Shown here in pieces: positions 1 through 12,976 of a stretch of DNA of 64,000 nt; position 1 is the stretch's first letter; each line of letters opens with the position of its first letter. Origin of the DNA: Margaritifera margaritifera (Eukaryota > Mollusca > Bivalvia > Unionida > Margaritiferidae); contig JAQPZY010001344.1 of assembly GCA_029931535.1 (NCBI GenBank), forward strand, positions 1,026,001 through 1,090,000. The letters run 5' to 3'. A model generated the notes under the pieces. That model was not told the DNA's origin, made no database searches, and saw only the letters and a program-made list of their open reading frames with translations. A program made the translations under genes and the position numbers.

Positions 1-81
1 CAACCAGCCAAACAAACAACCAATCAACCAGCCAATCAACCAACCAGCCAGCCAACCAACCAACCAGCCAGCCAACCAACC
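1..81. repeat. Degenerate (CAAC/CAGC)n tract
   Basis: Imperfect tetranucleotide repeat of CCAA, CCAG and CAAT, cut by the left edge of the window. Confidence 0.9.
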
Positions 82-175
82 CTGATTGCACAAGTTATGC
101 ATTCTTTGATGAAGACACCTTTACAACTCAGGCGGTGACGTGAGTTGGTCTTTACAATAAGCAAGAAAAATTGTA

Positions 176-470
176 GACAAAATAAGCGTCAATATTTATC
201 TGGAACGAGTGAAATGAGTACACTTACAAAATAAGCGTCAATATTTATCTGCAACGAGTGAAATGAGTACACATACAAAATAAGCGTCAATATTTATCTG
301 GAACGAGTGAAATGAGTACACTTACAAAATAAGCGTCAATATTTATCTGGATGGATTGAAATGAGTACACTTACAAAATAAGCGTCAATATTTATCTGGA
401 ACGAGTGAAATGAGTATACTTACAAAATAAGCGTCAATATTTATCTGGAACGAGTGAAATGAGTACACTT
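176..470. repeat. 49-bp minisatellite, 6 copies
   Basis: Six head-to-tail units containing 'AAGCGTCAATATTTATCTGG'. One unit carries a local substitution cluster (ATGGATTG instead of AACGAGTG). Confidence 0.95.
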
Positions 471-1751
471 AAAAAATTCCATTTTGAACTGTAAATATCA
501 TTTTAAATCGCACAAAGAGAGTAGCGATGATAGCAATAAAACATATTATTGTCACAAAGGCAGAGTTCAGTCAATGTGACCAAACATTTTGTTTTAAATA
601 TCTACATTTGCTGACGTCAAGTTCATGCGTCGATTGCTTTGCCTTTTTTTTTTAATCTACACAAGTGGAGGACTGTACTGTTATTTTTTTTTACATTTAT
701 CTCAATGTTTCCTTTTAAATCTTTACTTAATGAAGGAAAGATCATTTAAAATCTGAAATCTATCCATCTTGTATTATACTAGTATCTCTGAGTTTGAATT
801 AGAAGTAATATCTACAATAGATCTATTACCGTCTTACAGAGCCAACAATTTTTTTTCTGGCAGCAATTACAAGACTCAACTCCATTTTTTCTTATGATGC
901 TATTATCCGTTTTCAGTTATTATCTTTAATGTGCAATGAAGATAACAAGTAAAGTGCGTATGAATTTGAAAAATGAATATGTGCGCCAGTCCTGGAGTTC
1001 GCAAATTTATCGCAACTGTGCACTTTACTTTGCTTGGCTCATAAGTTATGATTTTCGTTGGAACTATTGCCATTACTTATAAAAGTTGTTGAAAGATTAA
1101 TTGCCTGGCTTGCTACACCCCATCAGCAAGTTTACAACACAGAAGATATTTAAGTGTAACGTATCTTAATCTGGAACTTCTGGTTCTAATTTAGGGCTAA
1201 GTATGATATTTTCTTCTACTTGCTAAAGTTGCCATAAGCCCAAAATTTACGATTATTGTCTGAATTTGTGCAGATTTATTACCTTCGCAGCTAAAATAAA
1301 TATCGCGTCTCTTTGGACTACAGAATACTGACAAGAGCAATCAGTCATATACACCATTAAGATAAAGTACATTAAAACTGCAGTGATTTTTAATGTTTGT
1401 CTTTGTCCATTCATGTTCCCTTTCTGGATCAACTATAGTATTGGTCTGTAAGAGCAACTTAAAAGCCTGTGTGAAACATGGTATTGTTTCTTTGTTTTCT
1501 TCATTCTTTGTTTGCATATATTTTATGTTGTGAATAAACTCCAGTGTTCTTTTGCGATTTCAAAACAGCCGAGTATAAATAGTCTAAGAGAAGCAATTTA
1601 AAAATTTTCTAGTAATAAAATCAAGACGAAAATAAACAGCTCTAATTTTGATCAAAATGTTCGTAGTAAACCTACCCATTTCTCCAAATAACATGTACAG
1701 TGGAGAATTTGTTCTTAAATATAAAACTCATCGCAAGAAATCAATGTGTTC
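471..1751. other. Unique AT-rich sequence, no gene seen
   Basis: No supported gene, SINE or repeat array. A palindromic TGACGTCA octamer occurs near 612 but has no gene beside it. Confidence 0.5.
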
Positions 1752-1936
1752 ATGCTCAGAAAACAGTATTATCACTAGAAACCCATATATGACATCCATA
1801 TGACAATATGAGCAAAACAGTATTATCACTAGAAACCCATATATGGCATCGATATGACAATATGAGCAAAACAGTATTATCACTAGAAACCCATATATGG
1901 CATCCATATGACAATATGAGCAAAACAGTATTATCA
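1752..1936. repeat. 54-bp minisatellite, 3.4 copies
   Basis: Units contain 'AACAGTATTATCACTAGAAA'. The period is a multiple of three, which keeps both strands open; I see no gene. Confidence 0.93.
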
Positions 1937-2375
1937 AAAGTTTCAATTGTAAATCCGATGGTAAATTTCTTATTCTTTTGTACAGGACAAACAAGGATTT
2001 TAAAGCGTGTGCAGCAATTCTCTTTTTGCCGAATCAAATCAACTGTTGTTTTTTTAACAGCAACTCTAGGTATAAATACTGATTTACTATTTCCAGTGAC
2101 TTGTTACCAAATATAAAAGAGCAGCTGTTAGATTGCCTTGAACAAATTAAAGATCGGAGGACGCGGTTTGATGAGATTTATGTTGAAATTTTTTGAAAAC
2201 TTTTATTTTACGATAAAGAATTTTTATCTCACTTGGGTATGCGCATAAATAAGTACAAATGTACAATAGTGAAAAAGTCACTTGTTTAGCGACCTTCAAG
2301 AATCATAAATTCATAAAATAAGCTCTATTTCTATTTCATATGTTTTGAGGCAATTCAAGCAGATATGTAAGCCCT
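1937..2375. other. Unique sequence, no gene seen
   Basis: AT-rich spacer between two minisatellites. Nothing recognisable on either strand. Confidence 0.5.
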
Positions 2376-3702
2376 TGATGTTATGTCAAAAAATTCAGAT
2401 ATCAATTAAACATACAATTCTATCACATTGATATGATGTAAAAAGATTCAGATATCAATTAAACATACATTTCTATCACATTGATATGATGTAAAAAGAT
2501 TCAGATATCAATTAAACATACAATTCTATCACATTAATATTATGTAAAAAGATTCAGATATCAATTAAACATACATTTCTATCACATTGATATGATGTAA
2601 AAAGATTCAGATATCAATTAAACATACAATTCTATCAAATTAATATTATGTAAAAAGATTTAGATATAAATTAAACATATAATTCTATCACATTGATATT
2701 ATATAAAAAGATTCAGATATCAATTAAACATACAATTCTATCACGTTGATATTATGTAAAAAGATTCAGATATCAATTAAACATACAATTCTATCACGTT
2801 GATATTATGTAAAAAAATTCAGATATCAATTAAACATACAATTCTTTCACATTAATATTATGTAAAAAGATTCAGATATCAATTAAACATACAATTCTAT
2901 CACATTGACATTATGTAAAAAGATTCAGATATCAATTAAACACACAATTCTATCACATTGATATTATGTAAAAAGATTCAGATATCAATTAAACATACAA
3001 TTCTATCACATTAATATTATGTAAAAAGATTCAGATATCAATTAAACATACAATTCTATCATGTTGATATTATGTAAAAAGATTCAGATATCAATTAAAC
3101 ATACAATTCTATCACATTGATATTATGTAAAAAGATTCAGATATCAATTAAACATACAATTCTATCACATTGATATTATGTAAAAAGATTCAGATATCAA
3201 TTAAACATACAATTCTATCACATTGATATTATGTAAAAAGATTCAGATATCAATTAAACATACAATTGTATCACATTGATATTATGTAAAAAGATTCAGA
3301 TATCAATTAAACATACAATTCTATCACATTAATATTATGTAAAAAGATTCAGATATCAATTAAACATACAATTCTATCATGTTGATATTATGTAAAAAGA
3401 TTCAGATATCAATTAAACATACAATTCTATCACATTGATATTATGTAAAAAGATTCAGATATCAATTAAACATACATTTCTATTACATTGATATTATGTA
3501 AAAAGATTCAGATATCAATTAAACATAGAATTCTATCATGTTGATATTATGTAAAAAGATTCAGATATCAATTAAACATACATTTCTATTACATTGATAT
3601 TATGTAAAAAGATTCAGATATCAATTAAACATACAATTCTATCATGTTGATATTATGTAAAAAGATTCAGATATCAATTAAACATACATTTCTATTACAT
3701 AT
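2376..3702. repeat. 53-bp minisatellite, about 25 copies
   Basis: Each unit contains 'GATTCAGATATCAATTAAAC'. Variants such as CATGTTGATATT against CACATTGATATT recur in alternating order near the right end (3361-3690), which suggests two-unit blocks were duplicated. Confidence 0.97.
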
Positions 3703-3737
3703 GATTTAAATGTAATAAAGAGTAGTCCTCGATGATG

Positions 3738-4328
3738 ATTTCAAGTCAGTGGACCAGTGTGCCTTGCTTTGTACAAATGAGTTCAAGTCAGTGGACCAGT
3801 GTGCCTTGCTTTGTACAAATGAGTTCAAGTCAGTGGACCAGTGTGCCTTGCTTTGTACAAATGAGTTCAAGTCAGTGGACCAGTGTGCCTTGCTTTGTAC
3901 AAATGAGTTCAAGTCAGTGGACCAGTGTGCCTTGCTTTGTACAAATGAGTTCAAGTCAGTGGACCAGTGTGCCTTGCTTTGTACAAATGAGTTCAAGTCA
4001 GTGGACCAGTGTGCCTTGCTTTGTACAAATGAGTTCAAGTCAGTGGACCAGTGTGCCTTGCTTTGTACAAATGAGTTCAAGTCAGTGGACCAGTGTGCCT
4101 TGCTTTGTACAAATGATTTCAAGTCAGTGGACCAGTGTGCCTTGCTTTGTACAAATGAGTTCAAGTCAGTGGACCAGTGTGCCTTGCTTTGTACAAATGA
4201 TTTCAAGTCAGTGGACCAGTGTGCCTTGCTTTGTACAAATGAGTTCAAGTCAGTGGACCAGTGTGCCTTGCTTTGTACAAATGATTTCAAGTCAGTGGAC
4301 CAGTGTGCCTTGCTTTGTACAAATGATT
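3738..4328. repeat. 42-bp minisatellite, 14 copies
   Basis: Near-perfect units containing 'GTCAGTGGACCAGTGTGCCT'. The last part alternates GAGTTCAAG and GATTTCAAG units. The period is a multiple of three, so open frames of about 200 codons appear on both strands; these are a consequence of the period and not evidence for a protein. Confidence 0.98.
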
Positions 4329-5110
4329 TAATAATTCAGACTAAATATGACAAGAAATATAATAGAAACATTTTTATCGCTGCCAATTTTTTTTTTTAAA
4401 AAGACCTTTGAAAAGGAGTTTCACACACTTGTTTATTTTGTATTATCGTAGATATTCTACTTAAAATAACATTTCTTTTTTGTAATACTGATAACCTGTG
4501 TTTATTCTAATTTGTTAAACGGTTTTGCTTAAATATTGAACAAGATCGAAAATGTACAAGATGACAATTTTTCACTGCGTGTTATGCATGCTCTTCACGC
4601 GAAATTCAAGATGTCACTCTTTTTAAAAACTCGGAAATGTTTTATCATGGAAGCAAAATGTTCAACAATTGAATGCTGGACTTTAAATATATTCCTTTTT
4701 TTTATATAAATTTTAGGCAACGTTTACCATGATTTTGCCACATGATATTGGACAAAAGTGTTTACATGCTATGAAAGAAAAAGAATTAAATAACTTTGTA
4801 TTCCTTACTCATTCAAATTCAATATAAAGATAGCTTTCATAACTAACAGGTTAAAGTCTTTGAGTGCCATTTTGAAAATGGAGACTGGAACAAAAGCATA
4901 TGATCACCACGATAGAAGCAAAAGCAGTTGATTTTCAAGCAAACCATTCAATGCCACCACGACGAAGCACGTTTTGTTGTGACTACCGAAGAAAAATTCA
5001 TAGTACAATTTTTCGAATGTAATCGTTGAAAAAAAAAAGAGGAAAAATTAAAAAGTTTAACTTTGAATACTGTTCTAGACATTAGACAAGTTTAATACGC
5101 TTAGGCACTT
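4329..5110. other. Unique AT-rich sequence, no gene seen
   Basis: No supported coding sequence, RNA gene or transposon remnant on either strand. Confidence 0.5.
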
Positions 5111-5263
5111 AAAATAGTCAGACCGCAATGTTTCATATTACAAATAGTCAGACCGCAATGTTACATATTAAAAATAGTCAGACAGCAACTTTACATATTA
5201 AAAATAGTAAGAACGCAACTTTACATATTAAAAATAGTCAGACCGCAAGAGAGAGAGAGAGAG
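5111..5263. repeat. 30-bp minisatellite and short (GA)n
   Basis: Nearly five units containing 'AAATAGTCAGACCGCAA'; the last one is cut off in a short GA tract. Confidence 0.92.
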
Positions 5264-5637
5264 AAATAAATTGATTACATGAATGAAATCATAAATAAAT
5301 TATTTAATAATCGTTTCAGATATTGGACAAGAGTACATACAGCAAAATGAAAACACAAATCAATAGCACGGAACGAAGGAAGGTCGTTACTTTGTTTATG
5401 AATATGTGAGTAATTAATTTTGAATCCTCCCAAATTATATATGACGGTATGTCAAGTAACTACTTTCATAATTGACATAATTTGAATATGAAATTTTATT
5501 AAAAGCTATATACTTTAGGAGTATATCTAAATTACATTTAGCCAATGCTGCACATCGTAATTGTATCGCCATCAATGAAACAAATTTGGAAAACAACTTT
5601 TGTTCAGCATAGTCATAGTACATATATCTTTTAGTAT

Positions 5638-6231
<594 letters not shown>

Positions 6232-6348
6232 AGTCGCAGTCAATGCAAAAATCATCTTGTTTTGTTTTGTGGAATCTTGACTCTTGCCATTCGCAGTCAA
6301 TGCAAACATCACCTTGTTTTGTTTTGTGGAATCTTGACTCGTGCCATA
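6232..6348. repeat. 57-bp direct duplication
   Basis: Two copies sharing 'TTGTTTTGTTTTGTGGAATC' and the following bases. Confidence 0.9.
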
Positions 6349-7121
6349 AAATGCGCAATTGCTATTGTCATAATTGACCCAGTATTGACTCGACAGAAAT
6401 AATCTGAAATATGTTAAAGGCTTTGAACGCATAAAAGCTTGATGATTTTTTGTTGTACGGTAAGAATTAAAATTATCTGTATTTTGGTATGAATCCAATT
6501 ATCTTTTATGTAGGGTATGAATTTAAATTATGTTTTTTTTTTGTTTTTTTTTGTTTTTTTTTGGGGGGGGGGTGTACGATATTAATTCAAATTATCTTTT
6601 TCTTTTTGTATCTTTTTATCTTTTCTTTTGTATTTTTTGCAAAAATACTGTACTTGTTCGTGACAAGTAGATAAGTACAGATGAATAAAATAATTTTTGC
6701 AATTATGATGTACCCCATAAAGTCATGTTAAATATAAAGAATAGTATAATAGGCAAGATTTATAATTGTATAAAACACAAAATTTGATGATTGAAACCCA
6801 ATGCATGTTTTATGTATCAAGAGATATGTTGCAGTGTATGTCAAGTTTGTACATAATGTGTATTTCCATTTTTTAAAATGGTAGAAGATTTAAACATTAC
6901 ATGCTGTTATCGGATTACCTGAACAATTTGATTGGTATCTAGCAATATTCTAGCATGGTGTTATTATAAACTAAGTCATTGATATGAAGAAAAAATTAAT
7001 AAAAATCTCAATATTAAAGTTTTTGCTTTTTTGAAACCCATATTCTTCGTTGTTGCTACAATGGGGTCGACAAGATCTGTAGACATTTATAGTCGTTGAT
7101 TTTCGACGCATACTTATTCAG
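6349..7121. other. T-rich spacer, no gene seen
   Basis: Contains a T/G homopolymer patch at 6532-6572 (T-runs then nine or more G). No supported gene. Confidence 0.5.

Positions 7122-7167
<46 letters not shown>
7122..7167. repeat. (TG)n microsatellite
   Basis: About 23 copies of TG. Confidence 0.97.
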
Positions 7168-7168
<1 letters not shown>

Positions 7169-7247
7169 TTGAACTGGTTTTAACGCAATTTCGTTGTACG
7201 ACAGTTAATATAACGCTGAAGATGTGAAACATGCGGTTTGTGCTTTT

Positions 7248-7462
7248 GTGGGTTTAACGCCATTTTTCAGCACATGATAGGCTATATATGGCGGCCAGTA
7301 TATCTGGTGGAGGAAGAACCTGGGAAAACCCCGGGAAAAACCACCGACCCACGGGAGACTACTGACAACTTTCTCATATACCCGAGCCCGAGACTCGTAC
7401 CCACACAGACAGATTTGTGATATCAGTGATATGTAAAGATGAGCGCCTTAGACCACTGGTTT
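7248..7462 (-). mobile_element. tRNA-Leu-like SINE, copy A
   Basis: On the minus strand the element starts with a tRNA-like head: 'GTGGTCTAAGGCGCTCATC' resembles a Leu/Ser A box, and a B-box-like 'ACGAGTCTCGGGCTCGG' follows. The body ends in 'AAAAATGGCGTTAAACCC'. Two more copies, at 8747-8989 and 39693-39900, share the whole body. Copies differ by scattered substitutions, so this is an old insertion. Confidence 0.8.
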
Positions 7463-7559
7463 CCCCCGCCCCCGTCCCCCCTGTGAATCATGCAAACTAA
7501 AAACAACAACTTTGCAAACCTCATGTTAAATATTGCTCAAGGGACTGTAAATATATCAT
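7463..7559. other. C-rich junction and short spacer
   Basis: Poly-C rich stretch next to the SINE head, then unique sequence. Confidence 0.4.
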
Positions 7560-7851
7560 TGACAGTTGTTTATTGTGTCAAACAAATATTGATAGTTGTC
7601 TGCTGTGGCAAACAACATTGATAGTCGTCTGCTGTAGCAAACAATACTGATTGTCGTCTGCTATGGCAAACAACATTGGTAGTCGTCTGCCGTAGCAAAC
7701 AATATTGATAGTCGTCTGCTATGGCAAACAATATTGATAGTCGTCTGCTATGGCAAACAATATCGATAGTCGTCTGCTATGAAAAACAATATTGATAGTC
7801 GTCTGCTATGGCAAACAATATTCATAGTCGTCTGCCATAGCAAACAATATT
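7560..7851. repeat. 29-bp minisatellite, about 10 copies
   Basis: Units contain 'ATAGTCGTCTGCTATGGC'. The outermost left units are the most diverged. Confidence 0.95.
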
Positions 7852-8698
7852 TTTAAAAAGAAGACAGCATCAAAGCAGCACCATCCCCAAACGTTCAGAT
7901 GTTGAATGGTGTAGGAGAATCAGGAGACATGTGTACATAAGCACGCACACGTGAGACTCACGTTATCCCCACATTGTGTCAGAGGAGCGTGGCGATATAA
8001 ATGGCAATTTCCGTCAAGGTACTAGATTTGTTTGTAGTAATAAAGTCTTCTGTTTCCTTTCACATGCTGATTCGCGGGAGTGGGAAGAATGTGGCGGGGG
8101 GGGGGGGGGGAGAACACACATGTGCAGATGTTAATTGCCAGCACTCAAATAAGTATTACCTCAAGAATTAGACTGTAAGTACCAGCTAATTGATACATAT
8201 TATCCTAATGAGCAAACAGAGAAACAGGAGCCCGAAAATGAGTGTAACATCTGCATCTAGTTTTCAAACGAAGACTCTGCTAGCAACACGCACGGATCAT
8301 TTTGAGGTTGCCAGAGGCGCTCAGCTAAAGAAAATCGCGTCGCACGTACAATAAGTTATAAATTACTCATTTCGGACCTGGCCAATATTCTGTGGATATG
8401 AGAATAATTACATGAAACTGGTTACTGATGCGGGAAAGGCTTCATATATCCCACATGACTATTTGGTTTATTGTTTGCTTGCCAAAATTAACTAGTGAAC
8501 ACATATTAAATAATGACCATCATGCACATTTAAAAATAACTGAAGAGAAAAAAACTTTTTTCCCCAATGATAAAGATGAACCTGACCATGACAATGATGA
8601 CGCAACGATGATATGGGTGACAGTTACGATAATAGTCATAGAAGAAAGTAAAGATGGTAGATTGAAAAGTATCCTCCTCACACTATTCTTAGAGGCTG
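7852..8698. other. Spacer with G-run, no gene seen
   Basis: Includes a run of G at 8094-8110. A 113-codon frame starting at 8428 ends in GAT/AGT-repeat low complexity and has no family resemblance, so it is not called. Confidence 0.5.
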
Positions 8699-8746
8699 AG
8701 ATGATGATAGTAGTAGTACTAGTAATAGTAAAAGTAGTAGTAATAG
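8699..8746. repeat. (AGT)n tract, left half
   Basis: Imperfect trinucleotide repeat interrupted by the SINE that follows; it resumes at 8990. Confidence 0.9.
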
Positions 8747-8989
8747 TTCGTCGGTTGCTATGGGTTTAACGCCATTTTTCAGCACATGATAGGCTATATA
8801 TAGCGGGCAGTATTTTTGGTGGAGGAAGAACCCGGGAAAACTCTAGGAAGAACCACCGACCCACGGGAAGCTACTGGCAAACTTTCTCACATACCCACGT
8901 TGGCCGAGCCTGAACCCACGCGGACAGAGGTGAGATGTTAGTGATCTGTAAAGGCATGCACCTTAGACAACTCTACCACCCGGGTCCCC
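8747..8989 (-). mobile_element. tRNA-Leu-like SINE, copy B
   Basis: Best-bounded copy. It is flanked by the direct repeat AGTAGTAATAG (8736-8746 and 8990-9000), consistent with a target-site duplication, although the target is itself an AGT repeat. On the minus strand the head reads CCGGGTGGTAGAGTTGTC, then TAAGGTGC, then the B-box-like GTGGGTTCAGGCTCGG. The 3' end is 'AATGGCGTTAAACCC'. Confidence 0.85.
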
Positions 8990-9036
8990 AGTAGTAATAG
9001 TAGTAGTAGCAGTAGTACAAGTGGCAGCAGCATAAG
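8990..9036. repeat. (AGT)n tract, right half
   Basis: Continuation of the trinucleotide tract at 8699-8746 on the other side of the SINE. Confidence 0.9.
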
Positions 9037-10000
9037 AGTTTGATGTTTCCGTGTTGGTTGTTGTCTCTTGACTGTTTCTTTTTCTATTTCTTACCAAATT
9101 CCTTTCGAGGGCCTCAATATGCAATGCCGTCTGATATAAATCACGTTAATGTTCCTTGTTCTTTAACCTTGCGACCGTAATCTGACGGTATACTTAGCAA
9201 TCCGTAATGATAATTTATTAAGTGGGTGCGTTTGAACAGTGAGAACAGGCCCAAAAGCAGGCTTTTTGTGGTGTGGTTCTTTCCAAACTGTCTAAATCAA
9301 ACCATCTCATTACCAATATCGTCATACATATCGATATGAGTGTGATATGATAATTTAGGAACTACAGAGAATATACGTTTGATTTTCAATATTTTATCAC
9401 TCTTTAGATCTCGAGAGTTTAAAAGAATAGTTTGCATGCCTTTTTTATTTCCAAAATCGTTACAATAAAATGAATATTTATAATATTTTTTAAAATACAT
9501 TTTCGAATAAGCGTTAGTTCAACAATACCGCAGAACCGATAATTTGTACGCGCCGCTAAATTTTTCGAGTTGATACGCGTCTAGTCTTTCCATAAAAACA
9601 ACCATTTACCGGCATCATATAAATAATACGCAAAAATCACATAATTAATAAATATTGCTATTTCGTAAATATTTACAGTAATACAATTAAACGTTGAAAA
9701 ATGTAAGATAAGATACATATATATTTTTACATGCGATATATCTTGGCCAGAACAGCGGACAAAGTATAAATCCGCGTCAACCTTGCATTGGTTCAAGCAG
9801 TATCGCTCAGCGCTGCCATTATCAGGACGAATATTGAGAAACAGTCATAGTGGTAATCCAAAGTTGCAATTACCTAACAGTTTTGGCAGTATAGCGGCAT
9901 TAGACTGTACCCTGCAACAAGTCTTGTCTTGTTTTTGAAGGGTCCGGAATGTATTGAATTGAGAGACTGTGCCAGTCTGCATAATAAGAATGCATAGTAT
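9037..10000. other. Unique sequence, no gene seen
   Basis: No supported gene or repeat on either strand; only short chance open frames. Confidence 0.5.
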
Positions 10001-10002
10001 TG

Positions 10003-10036
<34 letters not shown>

Positions 10037-10076
10037 GCTTGTTTGTTTGTTTGTTTGTTTGTTTGTTTGTTTGTTT
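10001..10076. repeat. Compound (TTG)n(TTTG)n microsatellite
   Basis: About 12 TTG units followed by about 9 TTTG units. Confidence 0.97.
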
Positions 10077-10374
10077 TTATAGTTTTTTTAATTGGATTCA
10101 GAAGTGTCGAGGTTTTTATTTTCTTTTACATAATACGAAATATAGCAACGTCGCTGCCAGCACTACTAGAAACACAGACATGGAAAAAGGAGCACATAAA
10201 GTGCTTCACATCGAATATAGGTCACGAAGTAATACGTGTAGCCACTATTACAATTTTATATTTGACATTTTATGTATATCAAAGTCTGGTTTGCACCATG
10301 TTAAGTTTTAAAATTAACTTTTTTGTAATCAGTTCAGTCATACAAAACAGAGTAGAATTAATTTTAACTTTTGT

Positions 10375-10432
10375 GTATTTATTTATTTACTTATTTTATT
10401 TATTTATTTATTTATTTTTTTATTTATTTTAG
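10375..10432. repeat. (TTTA)n microsatellite
   Basis: Imperfect TTTA repeat of roughly 14 units. The 300 bp before it are unremarkable. Confidence 0.93.
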
Positions 10433-10517
10433 TCTAGAAACATTTCTTTCAGCGGCCTATTATTGGGATAAATTCCTAAAGAATTCCGCGGAACGCATTG
10501 CTTCGCATGTAAACGGC

Positions 10518-10650
10518 GTCATGAAGACGTATCTTTCTGTCTATTCAGGCAAGACAGGAACACCTAGCATACCAGTAACAACTTTAGTAAGACATATCTT
10601 TCTGTCTATGCAGGCAAGACAGGAACACCTAGCATACCAGTGACAACTTT
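10518..10650. repeat. 64-bp direct duplication
   Basis: Two copies, both containing 'GCAAGACAGGAACACCTAGC' with only a few differences. Confidence 0.92.
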
Positions 10651-10843
10651 AAACATAGAGAAATATTATCCCAAACTTTCAGTGGAATGCATCAACTGAT
10701 GTAGAAGATATGTGACTTTTAAAAACTTTCACACAGCATCTGAACATTTTTTGACAATTATGCTAGCAGTACTCTGCTTGCGTTGGTGATACACGAACCT
10801 GTTGTATATCAGGTTACAAACTTTGGAAATTGTAATATTACTC

Positions 10844-11266
10844 AAAAGATACAGTTGAAAACAGCAAGCGATGTAGAAGATACAGCTGAATACAGAAATA
10901 ATGGAAAATATACAGCTGAATACGGCAAATGATGCAGAAGATACAGTTCAATACAGGAAGCGATGTAGAAAATACAGCCGAAGATAACACAAGATGTAGA
11001 AGATACAGCGGAATACAGCACGTGATGCGGAAAATACAGCTAATCACAGCAAATTATGCAAAAGATACAGTTGAATACAGCAAGGCATATCCAAGATACA
11101 GCCAAACACATCAAACGATGTGGAGATACAGCTGAATATAGCAAGAAATGTATAAGATACAGCCAAATGCAGAAAACGGCGAAGAAGATACAGCTGAAGA
11201 CAACAAATGATGTAAAAGATACAGCCAAATGCAGCAAGTGATGTAGGAGATACAACTGAATACGGC
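10844..11266. repeat. Degenerate 31-bp minisatellite, about 13 copies
   Basis: Each unit keeps the core GATACAGC(T/C)GAA and ends ATG(C/T)AG(A). Copies are strongly diverged, so this is one of the older arrays in the window. Confidence 0.85.
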
Positions 11267-12267
11267 AAGTCACAAACGCTTAAGTCACATCAAGCTGTGC
11301 ATGCGCACTAAAGACCATGCAGCATAGAAATCCTGGACTGATTTTGTACATCAAAATATTTAGAGGGTAACATTTCGCTTAGCGCCAAAAATTGGTCTTT
11401 CAAGGAAGATGGCAATACTACAGTAATAACATAACATAACATTCTTCTTCTTTCTTTATCTTTGATTAAATTAATAATAATAATAATAATAATAGATCCT
11501 CGAGTATACATTAATTATTCTTTTAAAGTTCAAAGGTTAGTAAAATCGTTATTCATAAATACCAACATTCTTTTTCAAACGAAAGATGATAATCCTCTAT
11601 TTGCGGGTGCCAAATTCACGCCCGTAGCTGAAATGACGTCAGACGTAGTTGTTGACAATTACAGTCAATAGAAAAATATGTAAATTTGTAGTAATAAATA
11701 TTTCTATTGTGTTGAAGGTACGCTGTTTGTTTAACAATGATTCAAATACACTTCTTTTAATAAGAAGCATACTTTTGAACTTCAAGTATGATACTGAGGA
11801 AATGTTGTATGCAGGAAGGCATCGATTCACAGGGGCAAATAAAGGTAAGATGAAATCTCTTTATAATCTTTCAGATGTGTAAAAATCGGCTGATAATATA
11901 ATTGGGGATAACTAGATATCGTAACTCCCACATCAGTTGATTCTACTCTGCACCTGAAGCGTCTGGGAAAATATTCATTTCATTCCGGTACAAGGTAAAT
12001 AAATCATTATTTATTGTCACTTACCCAATTTAATGTCTCTTGGAAAAGCTTTTTCCATCTACGACATACATTCTTTTTAGCTTATTGATTTGGAATTTTT
12101 AAAAAGTGTCGTGGATAACAAAAGAGTATCTTCAACTCACATATGATTAATGTTGAACTATCAGAAAGTGTTCCATTATTATTAATGTTTTCCTTATGTG
12201 AAACAGCTTCACCATTGCCATCCGAAGGTATATGATGCGTGTATAAAACCACAGAAAAACGATTTAC
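11267..12267. other. Unique sequence, no gene seen
   Basis: Holds a short (AAT)n tract near 11473-11493 and a TGACGTCA palindrome near 11633. No supported gene. Confidence 0.5.
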
Positions 12268-12312
12268 TTCATTTCGTCCCGCCCATTTCGTCCCGCCCAT
12301 TTCGTCCCGCCC
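12268..12312. repeat. 15-bp GC-rich repeat, 3 copies
   Basis: Three copies of 'CATTTCGTCCCGCC', unusually GC-rich for this window. Confidence 0.85.
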
Positions 12313-12339
12313 ATAGTATACAAATAAAATCGCCAGATT

Positions 12340-12445
12340 GATTCTGTTTGGGTTAAAGGTACCTCTATTAATTGGTAGACGTGACTTTTCTTCGGGTTTA
12401 AAGTACCTATAGAAAGAGGTAGACTTGACTTTTCTTCGTGTTTTC
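12340..12445. repeat. Imperfect direct duplication
   Basis: Two copies of a segment of about 55 bp, each with GTAGACGTGACTTTTCTTCG or a close variant. Confidence 0.75.
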
Positions 12446-12547
12446 TCCGCCAAACAGTCACTCGTCGTGTCAGCGAATCACTGTTTTACATATTACCAAA
12501 CAGTGCCCAGCTTAGAATACCGTGATCTTTCCTATCTCCAACTTAAG

Positions 12548-12730
12548 TTTGGTTTTGCGTGTTACGGTACAGCAACACAACGTAGGCTATTGAGTGCTGA
12601 GGCAACTGGAGTCAAGTACCTTGCCCAAGGACACACACGGTAACTGACCAGGGCTGATTCAATGGAAGGATTCGAACCCGCACCCTTTTGGTGGCGAGTC
12701 CAGTACGCTAACCACTGAGCCACTGCGGCT
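12548..12730 (-). mobile_element. tRNA-headed SINE (CCTTGGGCAAGG type)
   Basis: On the minus strand the head starts 'GCCGCAGTGGCTCAGTGG' (A box) and carries the B box 'GCGGGTTCGAATCC'. Behind it comes 'GTGTCCTTGGGCAAGG', a motif seen in many invertebrate SINEs. A second copy of the same family lies at 28247-28440 in the opposite orientation and shares head, body and the 3' 'CAAACCAAACC'-type end. Confidence 0.85.
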
Positions 12731-12839
12731 TCTAAACTCTACTTAAAAAAACTCCATGCTTTTCATGTTGAATGTTTTAATGTTCATGTCTTTTACTGAT
12801 TTTTTAACGGCACTTTTAAAACATTTATTTTTTATATAA

Positions 12840-12976
12840 TGCCGAGGAGATGGAATCTAAGAGCCTTCCACAAGGACTCACCAAAGCAGCCGACCGAGGC
12901 TGACCTGGGCGGGTATCAAACCACGACGCTTGGATTACGAGTTCGACACTCTACCAACTGAGTTACCACGGAACCT
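12840..12976 (-). mobile_element. tRNA-Thr-like SINE head and body
   Basis: On the minus strand 'GTAACTCAGTTGGTAGAGTG' is an A box; 'CTCGTAA' sits at the anticodon-loop position and would read as a Thr CGT anticodon; 'GTGGTTTGATACCCGC' is a B box. Extra sequence follows the tRNA part (TCCTTGTGGAAGGC and onward), so it is a SINE and not a tRNA gene. It belongs to a different family from its neighbour at 12548-12730. Confidence 0.75.

Noticed and set aside
2376..4328. CRISPR-like appearance of regularly repeated units
   Set aside because: Units are contiguous with no unique spacers, and the genome is eukaryotic.
3706..4399. Three overlapping frames of about 200 codons
   Set aside because: Product of the 42-bp minisatellite. 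Cys-rich repeats such as DQCALLCTN look protein-like, but the antisense frame is equally open.
8428..8769. 113-codon plus-strand frame
   Set aside because: Its second half is low-complexity from GAT/AGT repeats and it runs into a SINE.
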